From Diploptera punctata (taxonomy: Eukaryota > Arthropoda > Insecta > Blattodea > Blaberidae), in NCBI GenBank assembly GCA_030220185.1, contig JASPKZ010010275.1, positions 62,001 to 126,000 on the forward strand: a stretch of DNA of 64,000 nucleotides, read 5' to 3'. The notes beneath the pieces were generated by a model. That model saw nothing but the letters and a program-made list of their open reading frames with translations, searched no databases and had not been told where the DNA came from. The position numbers and the translations under genes are program-made. Below, piece by piece: positions 54,230 to 64,000 of the stretch (its first letter is position 1; every line of letters begins with the position of its first letter).

Positions 54230-55030
54230 TAAATAATGCCACGAGTGATTTCCAAATTATCGATAAATTCACGACTCACGAAGGGAGGAGTGAATTTATC
54301 TAGAGAATTTGGAAATCAAGACTGGCATTTGTTAGGACTATTTAATGAATAAAATTAAGCTGTTTACTCACAAATCATTATTTAAATATAGTTATTTTAA
54401 AATATTTATATATTTAATGTAAACGGCGATGTTTGAAAACAAATGAGAAACTATTGTTACACTTGTTCATCACTGCAACCAGATAATATTATTTATTGCC
54501 AAAGGATCGCAATATTGTAAGAATGCAGTCTAGTGGAGGAATTTATAACCAACTTTATAGGTATTAAATAATTTCTGATGTCCTATGATGCAAATATGTC
54601 AATTATATTTTTCTGTAACGTTATTTCCTGGAAAATAATTCGTTTAAGAAAATGCAAACAGTGGTTTCTTTTTTTGTGGTATAATCAATTGCTACAAATG
54701 TTTTTATATTAACTCCCGCAAGCACTATCAGCTGACTTTCATGCACTATATATATACAATCTGGTAGCCGTATTTCTTGAGGAGTCAGTCAGTGCAAAAT
54801 AATGCTATGACCTATTCAGAATGTTAGAAAGGAAGAGCTTTCTTCAATATGATAAACTTGTTTGATAAATGCGAGGTGAAACATGACTCTGATTGGTTGT
54901 AATTAAAAAATCATTGAAACGTGATTGGTCATTGACTCCCATTTGGGTCATAAGTAAAACCACGAGTGATTTCAAATTTATCTGGAGGATTTGGAAATCA
55001 AGAATGGCATTTGTTAGGACTATTTAACGT
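54230..55030 (+). repeat. Repeat family C, full copy and start of another
   Basis: Matches 43190-43935 throughout. Right after CATTGACTCCCATTTGGGTC the start motif TAAAACCACGAGTGATTTCA recurs, so a truncated second copy abuts. Confidence 0.75.
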
Positions 55031-55424
55031 CTTCCATAATCCCCCGTTTATATAGTTTCTGGCCACCAGATTGTCAAAATAAATCTCAGGCATCTGTTTA
55101 CATGTACTTGCAGTTTTCTATATAATGTGATAGAAGTGCATAATAGAGATATACAAATAGGGAAGTCATAGAACGAAGTACATGCACTTTTTTAATTTAA
55201 TATTAATGATAACCTTGTGAAGGTCACGTGACCAATTAATGACATCTGAATGTGTAAATAAGACCATAAAACAGAACAATAACATCAATCTTACGTTGTT
55301 GATAATATTAATAAATTCAGCCAACCCATCCCTAAGCAATAGTTAGAAAAATTGTCACACGAATTGCGTAAACTATGCAAATTTCTCAGCAAATCGAAAT
55401 TATGGTCTGATTTCTGTTGGTTTC
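55031..55424. other. No gene recognised
   Basis: AT-rich sequence without a supported ORF. Confidence 0.4.
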
Positions 55425-56110
55425 CTTCCATCCATAGTAATTCTGCTCGAGGGCAGATCTTTCACTGCAATCATAGCATTTTCATGATATGCTTTGCAGC
55501 TTTCCTAGGGAATTATAGGTGTGGTAGCTTCCCGTTGCTTTCCACACCGGTGAAGGATGATGATGATAATGATCAGGATGGTGATGATGGCCATATGATT
55601 TCGGGGACCGTTTGGGCCTTAAAGTTTTCCTGATATTTTTCTTACAGGTGAGGAAAAACCCCGATAAAAACCTCACCCAGAAAAACTGTCCAGACCGGGG
55701 ATCGAACTCGGACCCGCTCCGTGACAAGGCAGCACGCTACCTCGAGATCACAGCATAACGGTGGACATGATAATGATAAGGATGATTCCTGACATGTGTC
55801 TTACAGGTGAGGAAAACCCCCCGGAAAAAACCTCACCCAGGAGCCTGTCCCGACCGGGAATCGAACCCGGGCCCGCTGCGTGACAAGGCAGCGCGCTACC
55901 TCGAGATCACAACGCAACGGTGGGCATGATAATGATAAGGATGATTTTCGGGGACCGTTGGGCCCTAAGCTTCCTGACATTTGTCTTACAGGCGAGGAAA
56001 AACCCCGAAAAAAAAGACATCGGCCAGGAGCCTGTCCCGACCGTGGATTGAACCAGGGCCCGCTGCGTGACAAGGCAGCACGCTACCTCGAGACCACAGC
56101 GGTGGATTTC
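55425..56110 (-). mobile_element. Three SINE family A units in tandem
   Basis: Full unit 55425-55760, then two 5'-half units at about 55760-55922 and 55923-56106, all on the minus strand. Each shows GATTGAACC or GAATCGAACCCGGGCCCGCT (B box complement) and GCGCTACCTCGAGATCACA. The last two lack the family's 3' half. Confidence 0.85.
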
Positions 56111-56209
56111 TGTTGGTTTAAGGAATAATATGTTTTCTTTCTTAAGATTTAAATGTCTTACGCCAGGAGAGAATACCAGAATGTTGACATGACAACGTGA
56201 TGATATTCA

Positions 56210-56360
56210 ATAAAAAATCTTAATACTAAGACCATATTTAAAGAAGAACAAGAGGAAGACCAGCCAAGAGATGGACAGACAGTGGTTGCACATCCAATAC
56301 GTCTTCCTCCGAGGATGATTTTGTAAATAAACAGGATGAAAATCCTACAAATTAAGTTTA
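56210..56360 (+). mobile_element. LINE 3' end scrap
   Basis: GRPAKRWTDSGCTSNTSSSE reads as a LINE end motif, then (AAG)n. Confidence 0.45.
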
Positions 56361-56469
56361 AGAAGAAGAAGAAGCTATATTTAAAGATTTAGCGCCAAAA
56401 AAAACCCCAGGTCCTCCGTGTCTGGGGGGTTAGGCGTCAGGCTGGCAACCTGGCCCTGGAAAAAAGTAT

Positions 56470-57015
56470 ATCGCTACGTACTTCAGTAAAGACTAAAATT
56501 GCAATGGCAAAAAATGCAACTAAGACATTACATGGAATAATTTGGAATAACAATATTACAAAGGAAACTAAAATGAAAATTTATAAGAGCATAATACAGA
56601 ATATTTGTCATATGGAAGTGAAACTTGGTCTTTGACGGAATTACAAAAGAACAAAATTAGAACAGTTGAATTTGATTATTTTAGAAGAAGCCTCCAAAAA
56701 ACAAGACAGGATAAAATAAGAAATGAATTCCTTTGGAGAGAAATGAAGGTCACGACATCTGTTGTTAAGAGGAATGAAAATCAAACACTTAAATGGTATG
56801 GCCATGTACAAAGAATGGAAAATGAAAGATGGCCAAAAAATATATACCAATGGTCACCCCCTGGAAGAAATAAACGTGGCAGACCAAGATGGAAATGGAA
56901 AACCTACGTCAAAACTATAATGGATGATCGGAATTTGGAAGAGGGAGATTGGAATGATAGAGATAAAAGGAAACTGAAGACGGCAAACCTATAAGTGGGG
57001 GAAAGCCGAAGAAGA
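56470..57015 (+). mobile_element. LINE RT C-terminal fragment
   Basis: SYGSETWSLTELQKNKIRTV, FDYFRRSLQKTRQDKIRNEF, LKWYGHVQRMENERWPKNIY, GRNKRGRPRWKWKTYVKTIM; one frameshift near 56600. (GAA)n end. Confidence 0.85.
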
Positions 57016-57600
57016 AGAAGAAGCGCTAAAATTCTGTGTACACTTATTTCATGAGCCAGTGCAACATATGGCATCTAAATATCATTTTTTTAAATGACGC
57101 TTAATTGATTGATGCATAACATCGTCCAATTAAAAAAAGTCAGTCAGGTAGGAATCGCGTGACCTAAACGAATTTCTCAGCAAAACTCTGGTAATTTCTT
57201 AAGAATCCCAACAGCAATCTAATTCCTTTGGAATTCACTAATTGTGCACAAAACACTTGAATCATAATTTTACCATTCAATTCGCTCTGTTCCAAAGTTC
57301 AAGCACATTACGCAATAACAAAAGTAACTTGTTAATGAGGAATAAAGTTAGAAAACAATGGGCTACTGCATGACTCAAGCTTATAGAAGCAAATTTAAGA
57401 TTTTTAATATTCAATACATTAGTATAGCCTCAGGGGTCCCCATCTAGGGGATATGTGGATGGCGACCACAAGGTGCCCAAGCTGAGCAAAACATTGCTTC
57501 CACTTACTTGTGTTTTGCTCCTTACTTTTATCTTTAACCGATCTGGTATTTCTTCCTTTCTTCCACTTACTTATACCAGACTCTTTTAACTTTACTACCT
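57016..57600. other. No gene recognised
   Basis: AT-rich sequence; nothing supported. Confidence 0.4.
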
Positions 57601-59150
57601 AACCCAGGCATGGGGAACTGGGGCTCCGGGAGCTCATAACAAATCCTCTCCGCCAGTACCCATTCCACTCATTTGTACTTGCACTGCAGACGCAGGTACA
57701 CAGTGATTGACAATACGCAGTGAGAGTCAGTGGCGTACAATTCAGCGTGAGCATGGCAAATTCTAAACCGATACCATTTTAATACTGACTGGGAAAATGA
57801 TTATTTTTGTACTCAGAATGGCACGGAAGGCTTGGAACTATACAGGTTGTTGTCAAAAGACTCGTATCCCAACATGAGAGATTTTGCAGGCCACATTCTC
57901 GCAATGTTTGGTTCGACTTATACATCATCATCATCATAGTACATTCACGAATTTAGGCCATTTGTTGACCTGTTTCGGCCTCAAGAGAAACACCATCCAG
58001 AAGTCTTTTGAGTGGACGTCCTGGTCTTCTTCTTCCTGCAGGTTGATATCTTAACATTAGTTTGGGTATTCTGTGATCTTCGATTCGATGAACATGTTGT
58101 ATCCATCTTGACTTATAATCAGAAATTTTGTTTTCTAAAGATTCCATGTGTAATTCTTCTAAGATGTCTTCATTTTTTTTGTGATCTAGTAGTGTGTATC
58201 CTGCAGTCCTCCGAAGATATCTCATTTCAGCAGATCTAAGTCTCTGTATATCCTTCTGTTTCAACGTCCATACTTCGCTACCATACAAAAGAGTTGGAAG
58301 AGCCAGTGTTTTATACACTTTCAGTCTTGAATGCTTTTGGACTAACTGTGGCTTGAAGATAGAATTTATTAACCCTAAAATTCTTAAAAATTTAGATATT
58401 TTTGCATTTACATCCTTTTCTTCTTCATATGAGATATTGCATCCTAGATATGTAAAATTATTCACCTGCTCCAAAATTTTATTGTCCAGTACAATTTTAC
58501 TTCTGACAGGATCTACACCTTGAAATGCCATAATTTTTGTTTTTTCTGTAGATATCTTTAATCCATATTCTTCTGTAATTTTGTTAAGTTCATACAGACC
58601 TTTCTGTAGATTATCTTCGGAATTTGCTATTATTATTTGGTCATCTGCAAACAGCGAACAATTATTTTCGAAGTTGAACCGTACCAAATCTAAAATACGC
58701 TCCAGAATAAACAATGACACCCTGGTCTCAGTATTACGCATCTCTAAGAGTACTGTCCAGCCTGACATAGACAAATTAGTGTCAAGAAAAACGCATCAGC
58801 GGTCCTCTACGCGCTCTTCAAACGTTACACGTAATGTACGTAAGAATGGAAGGGATTAGTACAGCTCGAGGCCAAGCTCTGTGTGTTTGCGGGGAGAAGT
58901 GTGGGGAGTGGGAGAGAGGTACACTTCTATGCTTCTCATAGTACTAACAGCTGAGACAGCAAATTCCTTTCAGACACACGGAGCTGCGTCCCGAGCAGTA
59001 TATATGTTTCAGGTTATAAGGGTGTACCGCCACTGATACTGCATGGTATGCGAGACGATAATAACAACAGTTACGAGTTCAATGAAGGGTGGAATGAGGA
59101 AGGATGTCATACTACCCCTCATTCGGCAGTTCCCCATGCCTGATCTAACC
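57597..59150 (+). mobile_element. hAT element interrupted by a LINE
   Basis: Inverted ends CAGGCATGGGGAACT (57605) and AGTTCCCCATGCCTG (to 59142) are flanked by ACCTAACC and ATCTAACC, an 8-bp duplication with one mismatch, as in hAT. Transposase pieces on the plus strand: RDFAGHILAMFGSTY before and EQLFSKLNRTKSKIRSRINN with DTLVSVLRISKSTVQPDIDK after the LINE, the hAT C-terminal dimerisation block. Confidence 0.85.
57925..58650 (-). mobile_element. LINE inserted in hAT transposase
   Basis: Minus-strand frame from LFADDQIIIANSEDNLQKGL, through YGLKISTEKTKIMAFQG, NNFTYLGCNISYEEE, LLYGSEVWTLKQKDIQRLRS and SRWIQHVHRIEDHRIPKLML to GRRRPGRPLKRL. Intact over about 235 codons. (ATG)n tail at 57920-57937. 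Confidence 0.9.
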
Positions 59151-59189
59151 TCTCATGTATAACGGATGTCGGAAACCAGTGGCCTAAAC

Positions 59190-59370
59190 AGGTGTTGGAT
59201 TGGATGGTACCAGGCAGAAGGAGGAGGGGGAGAAGTAGAAGAGGGAATATATGATGCCATGATGAAGAGGGGTATGGAAGATGGACAATGGGAAGATAGG
59301 AATCTCTGGAAAGCAGGAATCAAAGGCAAACTGCTGTAAAGTGGAAGCCTGTATTAAGTAAGTATCTAAC
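59190..59370 (+). mobile_element. LINE 3' end scrap
   Basis: GRRRRGRSRRGIYDAMMKRG and DGQWEDRNLWKAGIKGKLL with a stop. Confidence 0.65.
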
Positions 59371-59576
59371 CTCTCTTGGTTAACTCTTGTTTTTTCGACC
59401 CCGACGCTATTAGGGCATCCGAGGGCTAGGGATTCTTTCCTTTCTTCCATTTCTTCTTTCCTTTATTTTCTTTTCTTCTCCAGAAAAGCATGACCAGAGG
59501 CTATAAGATGGCAGCCCCATAACTGGTCTTGCCTCCCTTTGGCCAGCAACCAATCGAAGGGACTATTATTATGCTT

Positions 59577-59757
59577 TCAAGTCTTAACCTGAGGGAAGAC
59601 GAGGCAGAGGAAGACCAAAAACCTCCTGGAATCAGGGAATATGTTTATACATGAAAGAGAAACATCTACAACCAGGAGATTGGATGGACCGACAAAATTG
59701 GCTATTAGGAATCGGACGATGTCAAAGACATTAATCAATCGATGATCTATCTATCTA
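59577..59757 (+). mobile_element. LINE 3' end, sister of 22712-23780
   Basis: Nearly identical to 23610-23780 (CAACCAGGAGATTGGATGGA; ATTGGCTATTAGGAATCGGA), ending in (ATCT)n. Only about 180 bp transposed. Confidence 0.85.
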
Positions 59758-59799
59758 AGTCTTATACGAGTAGAATTATTAATCAAGTTATTAAACAAT

Positions 59800-59915
59800 C
59801 CCTTGTACAAAAAAGCATCCGATTACGTTAACACCTTGGCTAGACCAGTGTTGACCTATGGTAGTGAAGCATGGACAATAAAAAGACAACATGAAAGCAG
59901 AATAACGGCTTGTAT
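59800..59915 (+). mobile_element. LINE thumb-domain scrap
   Basis: RPVLTYGSEAWTIKRQHESR in one frame. Confidence 0.6.
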
Positions 59916-60280
59916 ACCTATAGGTTAGATAGTGCCAGTTAGTTTAGTGAAATGACAAGGCACTTACGAGGTGGGGCAGTTGACTGGAGGGAGACAGCAA
60001 TGTAACGGACGGATTGGTAATTAATTGTGCCCCTTCCAGAACCGGTTTATGTGCTTTATTAATTGGAGTGTTTGAACATAGCTCGCTCTATCAATTGTCT
60101 TCTCGTGACAGGTTTGTGTGGAGACATGCTTTATCATGCCACTCGTTTAAATATGCAGATATTGCCAATCCATTATTTCTATACGCGAACAGAACTGACA
60201 CAGTTCTTACAAGTTGTTAGACCACCGAGGTGGACACGCAACATTTCATACAAATTTGATGACCTAAGCCAGGAATCCAG

Positions 60281-61390
60281 ATGTAGTAAGTGCAGTTAAG
60301 TTTCGTAGACTGCGATATACAGGGCATGTGGCACGAATGGGGAATGAAAAAGGAGTGTGGTAACTCCTCGAAGGAAAGCCCCCAGTAGATAGGGTTACCC
60401 ATGCCGGACTGGTCGAAGGTGATAAGCCAGACGAAAAAAGTACCTTGGTCGAAAGATTGACGGATCTTTTCGCCCGTTTCGTTCGGAAAAAATAGAACCG
60501 TCAAGAAATGCGCGGACATGGGCGTTTCAAATTTTCCGGAGGTCAAATAGTCCCCCATTCGGTTCTCGGGCGGGGGGGACTACTTCAGGGGAACCAATGC
60601 CAAAGGCTCATATAATATAAAACAGTTAGTCTCGTTAGACTGCGATGGGCCGGACATGTTGCAACGTATGGGGAATGGGAGAGACTTGCATTGTAAGCTT
60701 CTTGTAGGAAAGCCAGAGGGGAGAAAACGCCCAGTTGGTAGACCAAGAATGAGGGGGTGGGAGGTGGGAGAATAACAATAAACTATGATTTGAGGGAAAG
60801 AGATTAGACAGGGACATGATTGGAAAGAATTTAGCTCAGGATAGGGATGTATGGAGAGCTTATGTCCGTTCGGCCATGAACCTACGGGTTCGATAGTGCC
60901 AGTGAGTAAGTAAGTATTATTCTACCAGTTATATTATATGGATGCGAAACATGGACTCTTACTTTAAGGGAGGAAAGGAGATTACGAGTATTTGAGAATA
61001 AAGTTCTTAGGAACATTTTTGGACCAAAGAGAGATGAACAGACAGGTGAATGGAGATGACTACATAACAATGAACTACATGGTCTTTATAGGAAGCCAGA
61101 TATAATAAGAACAGTTAAGTCTCGTAGACTGCGATGGGCAGGACATGTTGCGCGTATGGGGAATGAAAGACGTGCATGGTAACTTCTTATAGGTAAGCCA
61201 GAAGGAAAACGCCCAGTTGGTAGACCAAGAATGAGGTGGGAGAACAACGTTAACTATGATTTGAGGGAAGTAGATTATACAGGGAATGATTGGAAAGCAT
61301 TAGCTCAGGATAGGGATGTATGGAGAGCTTATGTCCGTGCGGCCATGAACCTACGGGTTCGATAGTGCCAGTGAGTAAGTAAGTAAGCCA
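60281..61390 (+). mobile_element. Tandem cluster of RPRMRW-family LINE fragments
   Basis: Three partial copies in the same direction: 60281-60600 (with the 5'-region segment GCCGGACTGGTCGAAGGTGA), 60610-60915 and 60916-61385, the last two each ending CATGAACCTACGGGTTCGAT and (AGTA)n. Frames are broken by many indels. Confidence 0.85.
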
Positions 61391-61538
61391 GGGGTCACCA
61401 ATTACATTTCATGGAGGTCCATTTTCAAAGTAGTAAATTCAGTCGAGGTCCGGGACCACAGTTCATTAAACATACGTAGCTTTAAAATTCATCGGAGAAC
61501 ATTTTGTTTAAACAACTCACCTCATAGGATTCATGCTT

Positions 61539-61586
61539 CCATGATACCGCGGTTTCAAACATAGTCATGTTCATCTTCAGCCATAA
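61539..61586 (-). ncRNA. Hammerhead ribozyme motif, intact core
   Basis: Helix I TTATGG/TCATGG (with G-U pairs), CTGAAGA, helix II GAACAT/ATGTTT, GAAAC, helix III palindrome ACCGCGGT, triplet GTA. Identical to 62514-62561. Confidence 0.78.
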
Positions 61587-61816
61587 CTCCGACTGACGAA
61601 ATTCTTCGGCCGTCTCAACTATTCTATTGTCGCCATCTTCAGTGCTGCCATCTATGGTTGAATTTATGAACTTCGAAATCAAAGTAATTTCGTTAGGGAT
61701 ATCAAAATTCATTTATCTATTTTTGTTTTTCTGAATGTTTATTTTTTTTCCCCCAAACTGTCAATTCCAAAGGTTTCTCTACTTGTTTTAAAAGTTTAGC
61801 TTCTCTTCCAATTTTA

Positions 61817-62162
61817 TCCGATTGAGGGTCTTTCCACTTTTTAGCGGTTGCCCTTTTACCAGCCGGCTGCTGGCCCTTCACATCCACATGTGTCAATCAC
61901 AGAGGTAGATGATCAACAGCCAGTGTAGGGGTGACATGTGGTTAGCATGTCGAGTCCCCCAGCCGTTATAGCTGGTTCCTCAACCTGGAGCCGCTACTTA
62001 TTGTAGCTACCCAATTGCCTCACGATGCTGGGTGGGCACCGGTCCCATACTGGCCGAAATACCATGAGAAAATTTCTTCCCATGGAGACTCGAACCAACG
62101 CAAGTCCCGTAGCTCTGCGCCAAGGCTTCCTACCTTAACCGCTCGGCTATGGCGCGGGACCA
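61817..62162 (-). mobile_element. SINE family C, full-length
   Basis: Head GCCGAGCGGTTAAGGTAGGA on the minus strand, full body, end CAATCGGAT. CAATTTTA / CAAATTTTA on the two sides suggests the insertion point. Confidence 0.85.
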
Positions 62163-62199
62163 AATTTTATGATGTTCTAATAAACTATGTGCAGCAATT

Positions 62200-62460
62200 A
62201 CAGATTTTTCAATTTCACAATTTTAAAAATTGTGAAATTGAAAAATCTGTTAAAAAGAAAAATGCTGCACATAGTTTATTAGAACATCATAAAATTGGAA
62301 GAGAAGCTAAACTTTTAAAACAAGTAGAGAAACCTTTGGAATTGACAGTTTGGGAAAAAATATACATTCAATAAAACAAAAATAGATCAATGAATTTTGA
62401 TATCCCTAACGAAATTACTTTGATTTCGAAGTTCATAAATTCAACCATAGATGGCAGCAC
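62200..62460 (+). pseudogene. PLE ORF 3' end (GIY-YIG tail), right arm
   Basis: NCEIEKSVKKKNAAHSLLEH, HKIGREAKLLKQVEKPLELT, VWEKIYIQ, a stop in place of Lys, then RSMNFDIPNEITLISKFINS and TIDGS. Same peptide as at 30291-30582. Confidence 0.6.
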
Positions 62461-62513
62461 TGAAGATGGCGACAATAGAATAGTTGACGGCCGAAGAATT
62501 TCGTCAGTCGGAG

Positions 62514-62561
62514 TTATGGCTGAAGATGAACATGACTATGTTTGAAACCGCGGTATCATGG
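62514..62561 (+). ncRNA. Hammerhead ribozyme motif, intact core
   Basis: Right-arm twin of 61539-61586, with an unchanged sequence across the motif. Confidence 0.78.
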
Positions 62562-62834
62562 AAGCATGAATCCTATGAGGTGAGTTGTTTAAACAAAATG
62601 TTCTCCGATGAATTTTAATGATTATACCTCATAATGTTTACTTCCCAACATTAATTTAATATACGAAGCTTTTATTAAGTAATTACCATTATAAGGAAAT
62701 TATTTAAATTGTGTTATGGGAATGAATTGCACAAATTAAACACAACACGTGGTAAATACAGCACAGTAGTGCACAGTTATTAATTCTAATAATTATTAAT
62801 AAGTTTATGATAAACTTAACAAATGGTCACAGTA

Positions 62835-62995
62835 ATATTTAAATATCTCACTTCACAAATTTCGTGTTTTTACACGATACCAGGTTTCAAACGGAATCCC
62901 GTTCATCTTCAGTCAAATCTATAAGCAGTGCTGCCAACCGAGCCAACAATAAAAAAATACTATAATGACATGAAATTTAGTACAACTGGTTGTAT
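62835..62995 (-). mobile_element. PLE terminus with hammerhead
   Basis: The minus strand runs hammerhead, ACACGAAATTTGTGAAGTGAG. Upstream part lost. Confidence 0.6.
62873..62917 (-). ncRNA. Hammerhead ribozyme motif, intact core
   Basis: CTGAAGA, helix II GAACGG/CCGTTT, GAAAC, helix III ACC/GGT, triplet GTA; helix I about three pairs (TGA/TCG with one wobble). Confidence 0.7.
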
Positions 62996-63210
62996 TCGAT
63001 GTTTAACTGGTTTTAAAAAAATTGTATTAATTCGATATTTTATCGGTCCGGAAACGAAAGCCACAGGGTCCTGATCGGGAACACAGTCCGCCAATTGCAC
63101 CTGACCTAGGTAACAGCGAGGAGACACTAATGAGTAACCAACGCCTCACTGGAACTATAAAACCCGTAGGTTCATGGCCACGCGGATATAAGCTCTCACA
63201 TACATTCCTA

Positions 63211-63566
63211 GTCCCGCGCCGTAGCCGAGCGGTTAAGGTAGGAAGCCTTGGCGCAGAGCTACGGCACTTGCGCTGGTTCGAGTCTCCATGGGGGAAGAAA
63301 TTTTCTCATGGTATTTCGGCCAGTATGGGACCGGTGCCCACCCAGCATCGTGAGACAATTGGGTAGCTACAATAAGTGGCGGCTCCAGGTTGAGGAGCCA
63401 GCTATAATGGCTGGGGGACTCGACATGCTAACCACATGTCACCCCTACACTGGCTGTTGATCATCTACCTCTGTGATTGACACATGTGGATGTGAAGGGC
63501 CAGCAGCCGGCTGGTAAAAGGGCAACCGCTGAAAAGTGGAAAGACCCTCAATCGGATCGGATATAC
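63211..63566 (+). mobile_element. SINE family C, full-length
   Basis: The best copy on the plus strand, from CCCGCGCCGTAGCCGAGCGG to CAATCGGATCGGATATA. Flanked by CTCTCACATACATTCCTA and ATACATTCCTATCTTGAG; ATACATTCCTA at both sides is the likely TSD. It is inserted in a LINE end of the RPRMRW family (minus; 63140-63210 and 63560-63625). Confidence 0.88.
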
Positions 63567-63696
63567 ATTCCTATCTTGAGCTAATATTTTCCAATCATTC
63601 CCCTATAATCTACTTCCCTCAAATTGTGAAAGGACAGACATGCACGGAGGAAGAGAATAAAAGTTAATATTGGTCACAGGAAGGTGTTGTGTACAT

Positions 63697-64000
63697 TTCA
63701 CCCATTCGCCTCAAAAGGCGAGGTACACTCGCCGGCAGTTAAAAGGCCTTCAACTCGGAAGACGAGATACACTCGCTTAAATCTTCTGTTATATATTTTG
63801 TAGATCCCTTGGAAGGGTAATCTTCTAACATACATGAATAGTAGAGGACGTGTTTCAGCCTTCACCCTTATTGTGATCTTAAGTACCGTTATTTTTTGTT
63901 CGTTTTGAATGTCTGAAAATAAACAATATAATTTACGGTAACTTCAATTCGGTTTCTGGGGAAATACATGCAGTATTTAAACCTTTTATAATATACATGG
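63697..64000. mobile_element. piggyBac-type MITE, second copy, runs off window
   Basis: Starts CCCATTCGCCTCAAAAGGCG and matches 28243-28535 (TTTACGGTAACTTCAATTCG against TTTACGGTAACTTAAATCCG). The left flank is TTCA, not TTAA. Confidence 0.75.

Larger units (their letters stand above)
61480..62660. mobile_element. 1.1-kb PLE palindrome with SINE in the loop
   Basis: Left arm 61480-61810 and right arm about 62280-62620 are near-exact inverses. The inner arms (ATGATGTTCTAATAAACTAT, 62168, against ATAGTTTATTAGAACATCAT, 62271) meet at 62222. A SINE-C (61817-62162) has split the left arm. Each arm carries the PLE ORF end, a hammerhead and the tail CCTATGAGGTGAGTTG; the right one continues to TATACCTCATAATGTTTACT. 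Confidence 0.88.

Noticed and set aside
1..64000. Bacterial-type promoters, operons or origins
   Set aside because: Introns, tRNA-derived SINEs and LINEs show animal nuclear DNA; any such motif would be chance.

Overview
The window is AT-rich, repeat-saturated, intron-dominated animal DNA, almost certainly from an insect with a large genome. A cockroach- or termite-like (polyneopteran) source is my guess, from the style of the LINE proteins; that is inference, not a search result. There are no bacterial-type operons. The only host gene I can assemble is on the minus strand: seven exons of a Trio-family Rho guanine-nucleotide exchange factor, in transcript order 32760-32515, 26951-26868, 18926-18557, 16475-16316, 11912-11686, 7581-7391 and 4003-3765. 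They encode a linker, the second DH (RhoGEF) domain and most of the PH domain behind it. Exon phases agree from one exon to the next only if one base is restored in each of three exons, so either the assembly has single-base deletions or the locus is decaying. The 5' exons and the 3' exons after the PH domain are not visible here. || The rest is a dense record of nested mobile elements. (1) At least six LINE 3'-end families, several with clear target-site duplications (TSDs). (2) tRNA-derived SINE-like families, here called A to E. (3) DNA transposons: piggyBac-like with TTAA duplications, mariner with TA, a second TA-type family, hAT with an 8-bp duplication, and an element with about 65-bp terminal inverted repeats carrying an HTH remnant. 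(4) Many foldback copies of Penelope-like element (PLE) 3' ends. || The most interesting signal is in the PLE-type copies. They carry small type-I hammerhead ribozyme motifs (CUGANGA, helix II, GAAAC, a very short palindromic helix III, NUH, helix I), in single, inverted and tandem form. The clearest tandem case is 2221-3185: one inverted plus eleven direct hammerhead monomers spaced 77-86 bp apart. Other motifs with intact core lie near 16.7, 20.25, 21.4, 30.6, 61.56, 62.54 and 62.9 kb. Each is followed by a conserved tail with GAGGTRAG and usually a box like ACCTCATARTGTTAYTTCCT. || Layout: 0-3.7 kb, PLE foldback, piggyBac remnant and hammerhead array; 3.7-33.4 kb, Trio exons separated by nested LINE/SINE/PLE/DNA-transposon insertions, including a four-level nest at 12.8-15.7 kb; 34.6-39.8 kb, a 5.2-kb 38-bp satellite of about 135 units; 39.8-48.8 kb, hAT-type and Penelope RT fragments, SINEs, an unrecognised interrupted ORF and a 356-bp tandem repeat; 49-64 kb, nested LINEs and DNA transposons, an unclassified recurrent repeat, tandem SINEs and a large PLE palindrome. 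Coordinates of degenerate repeats are approximate (tens of bases); exon edges and the TSDs stated explicitly were read base by base.
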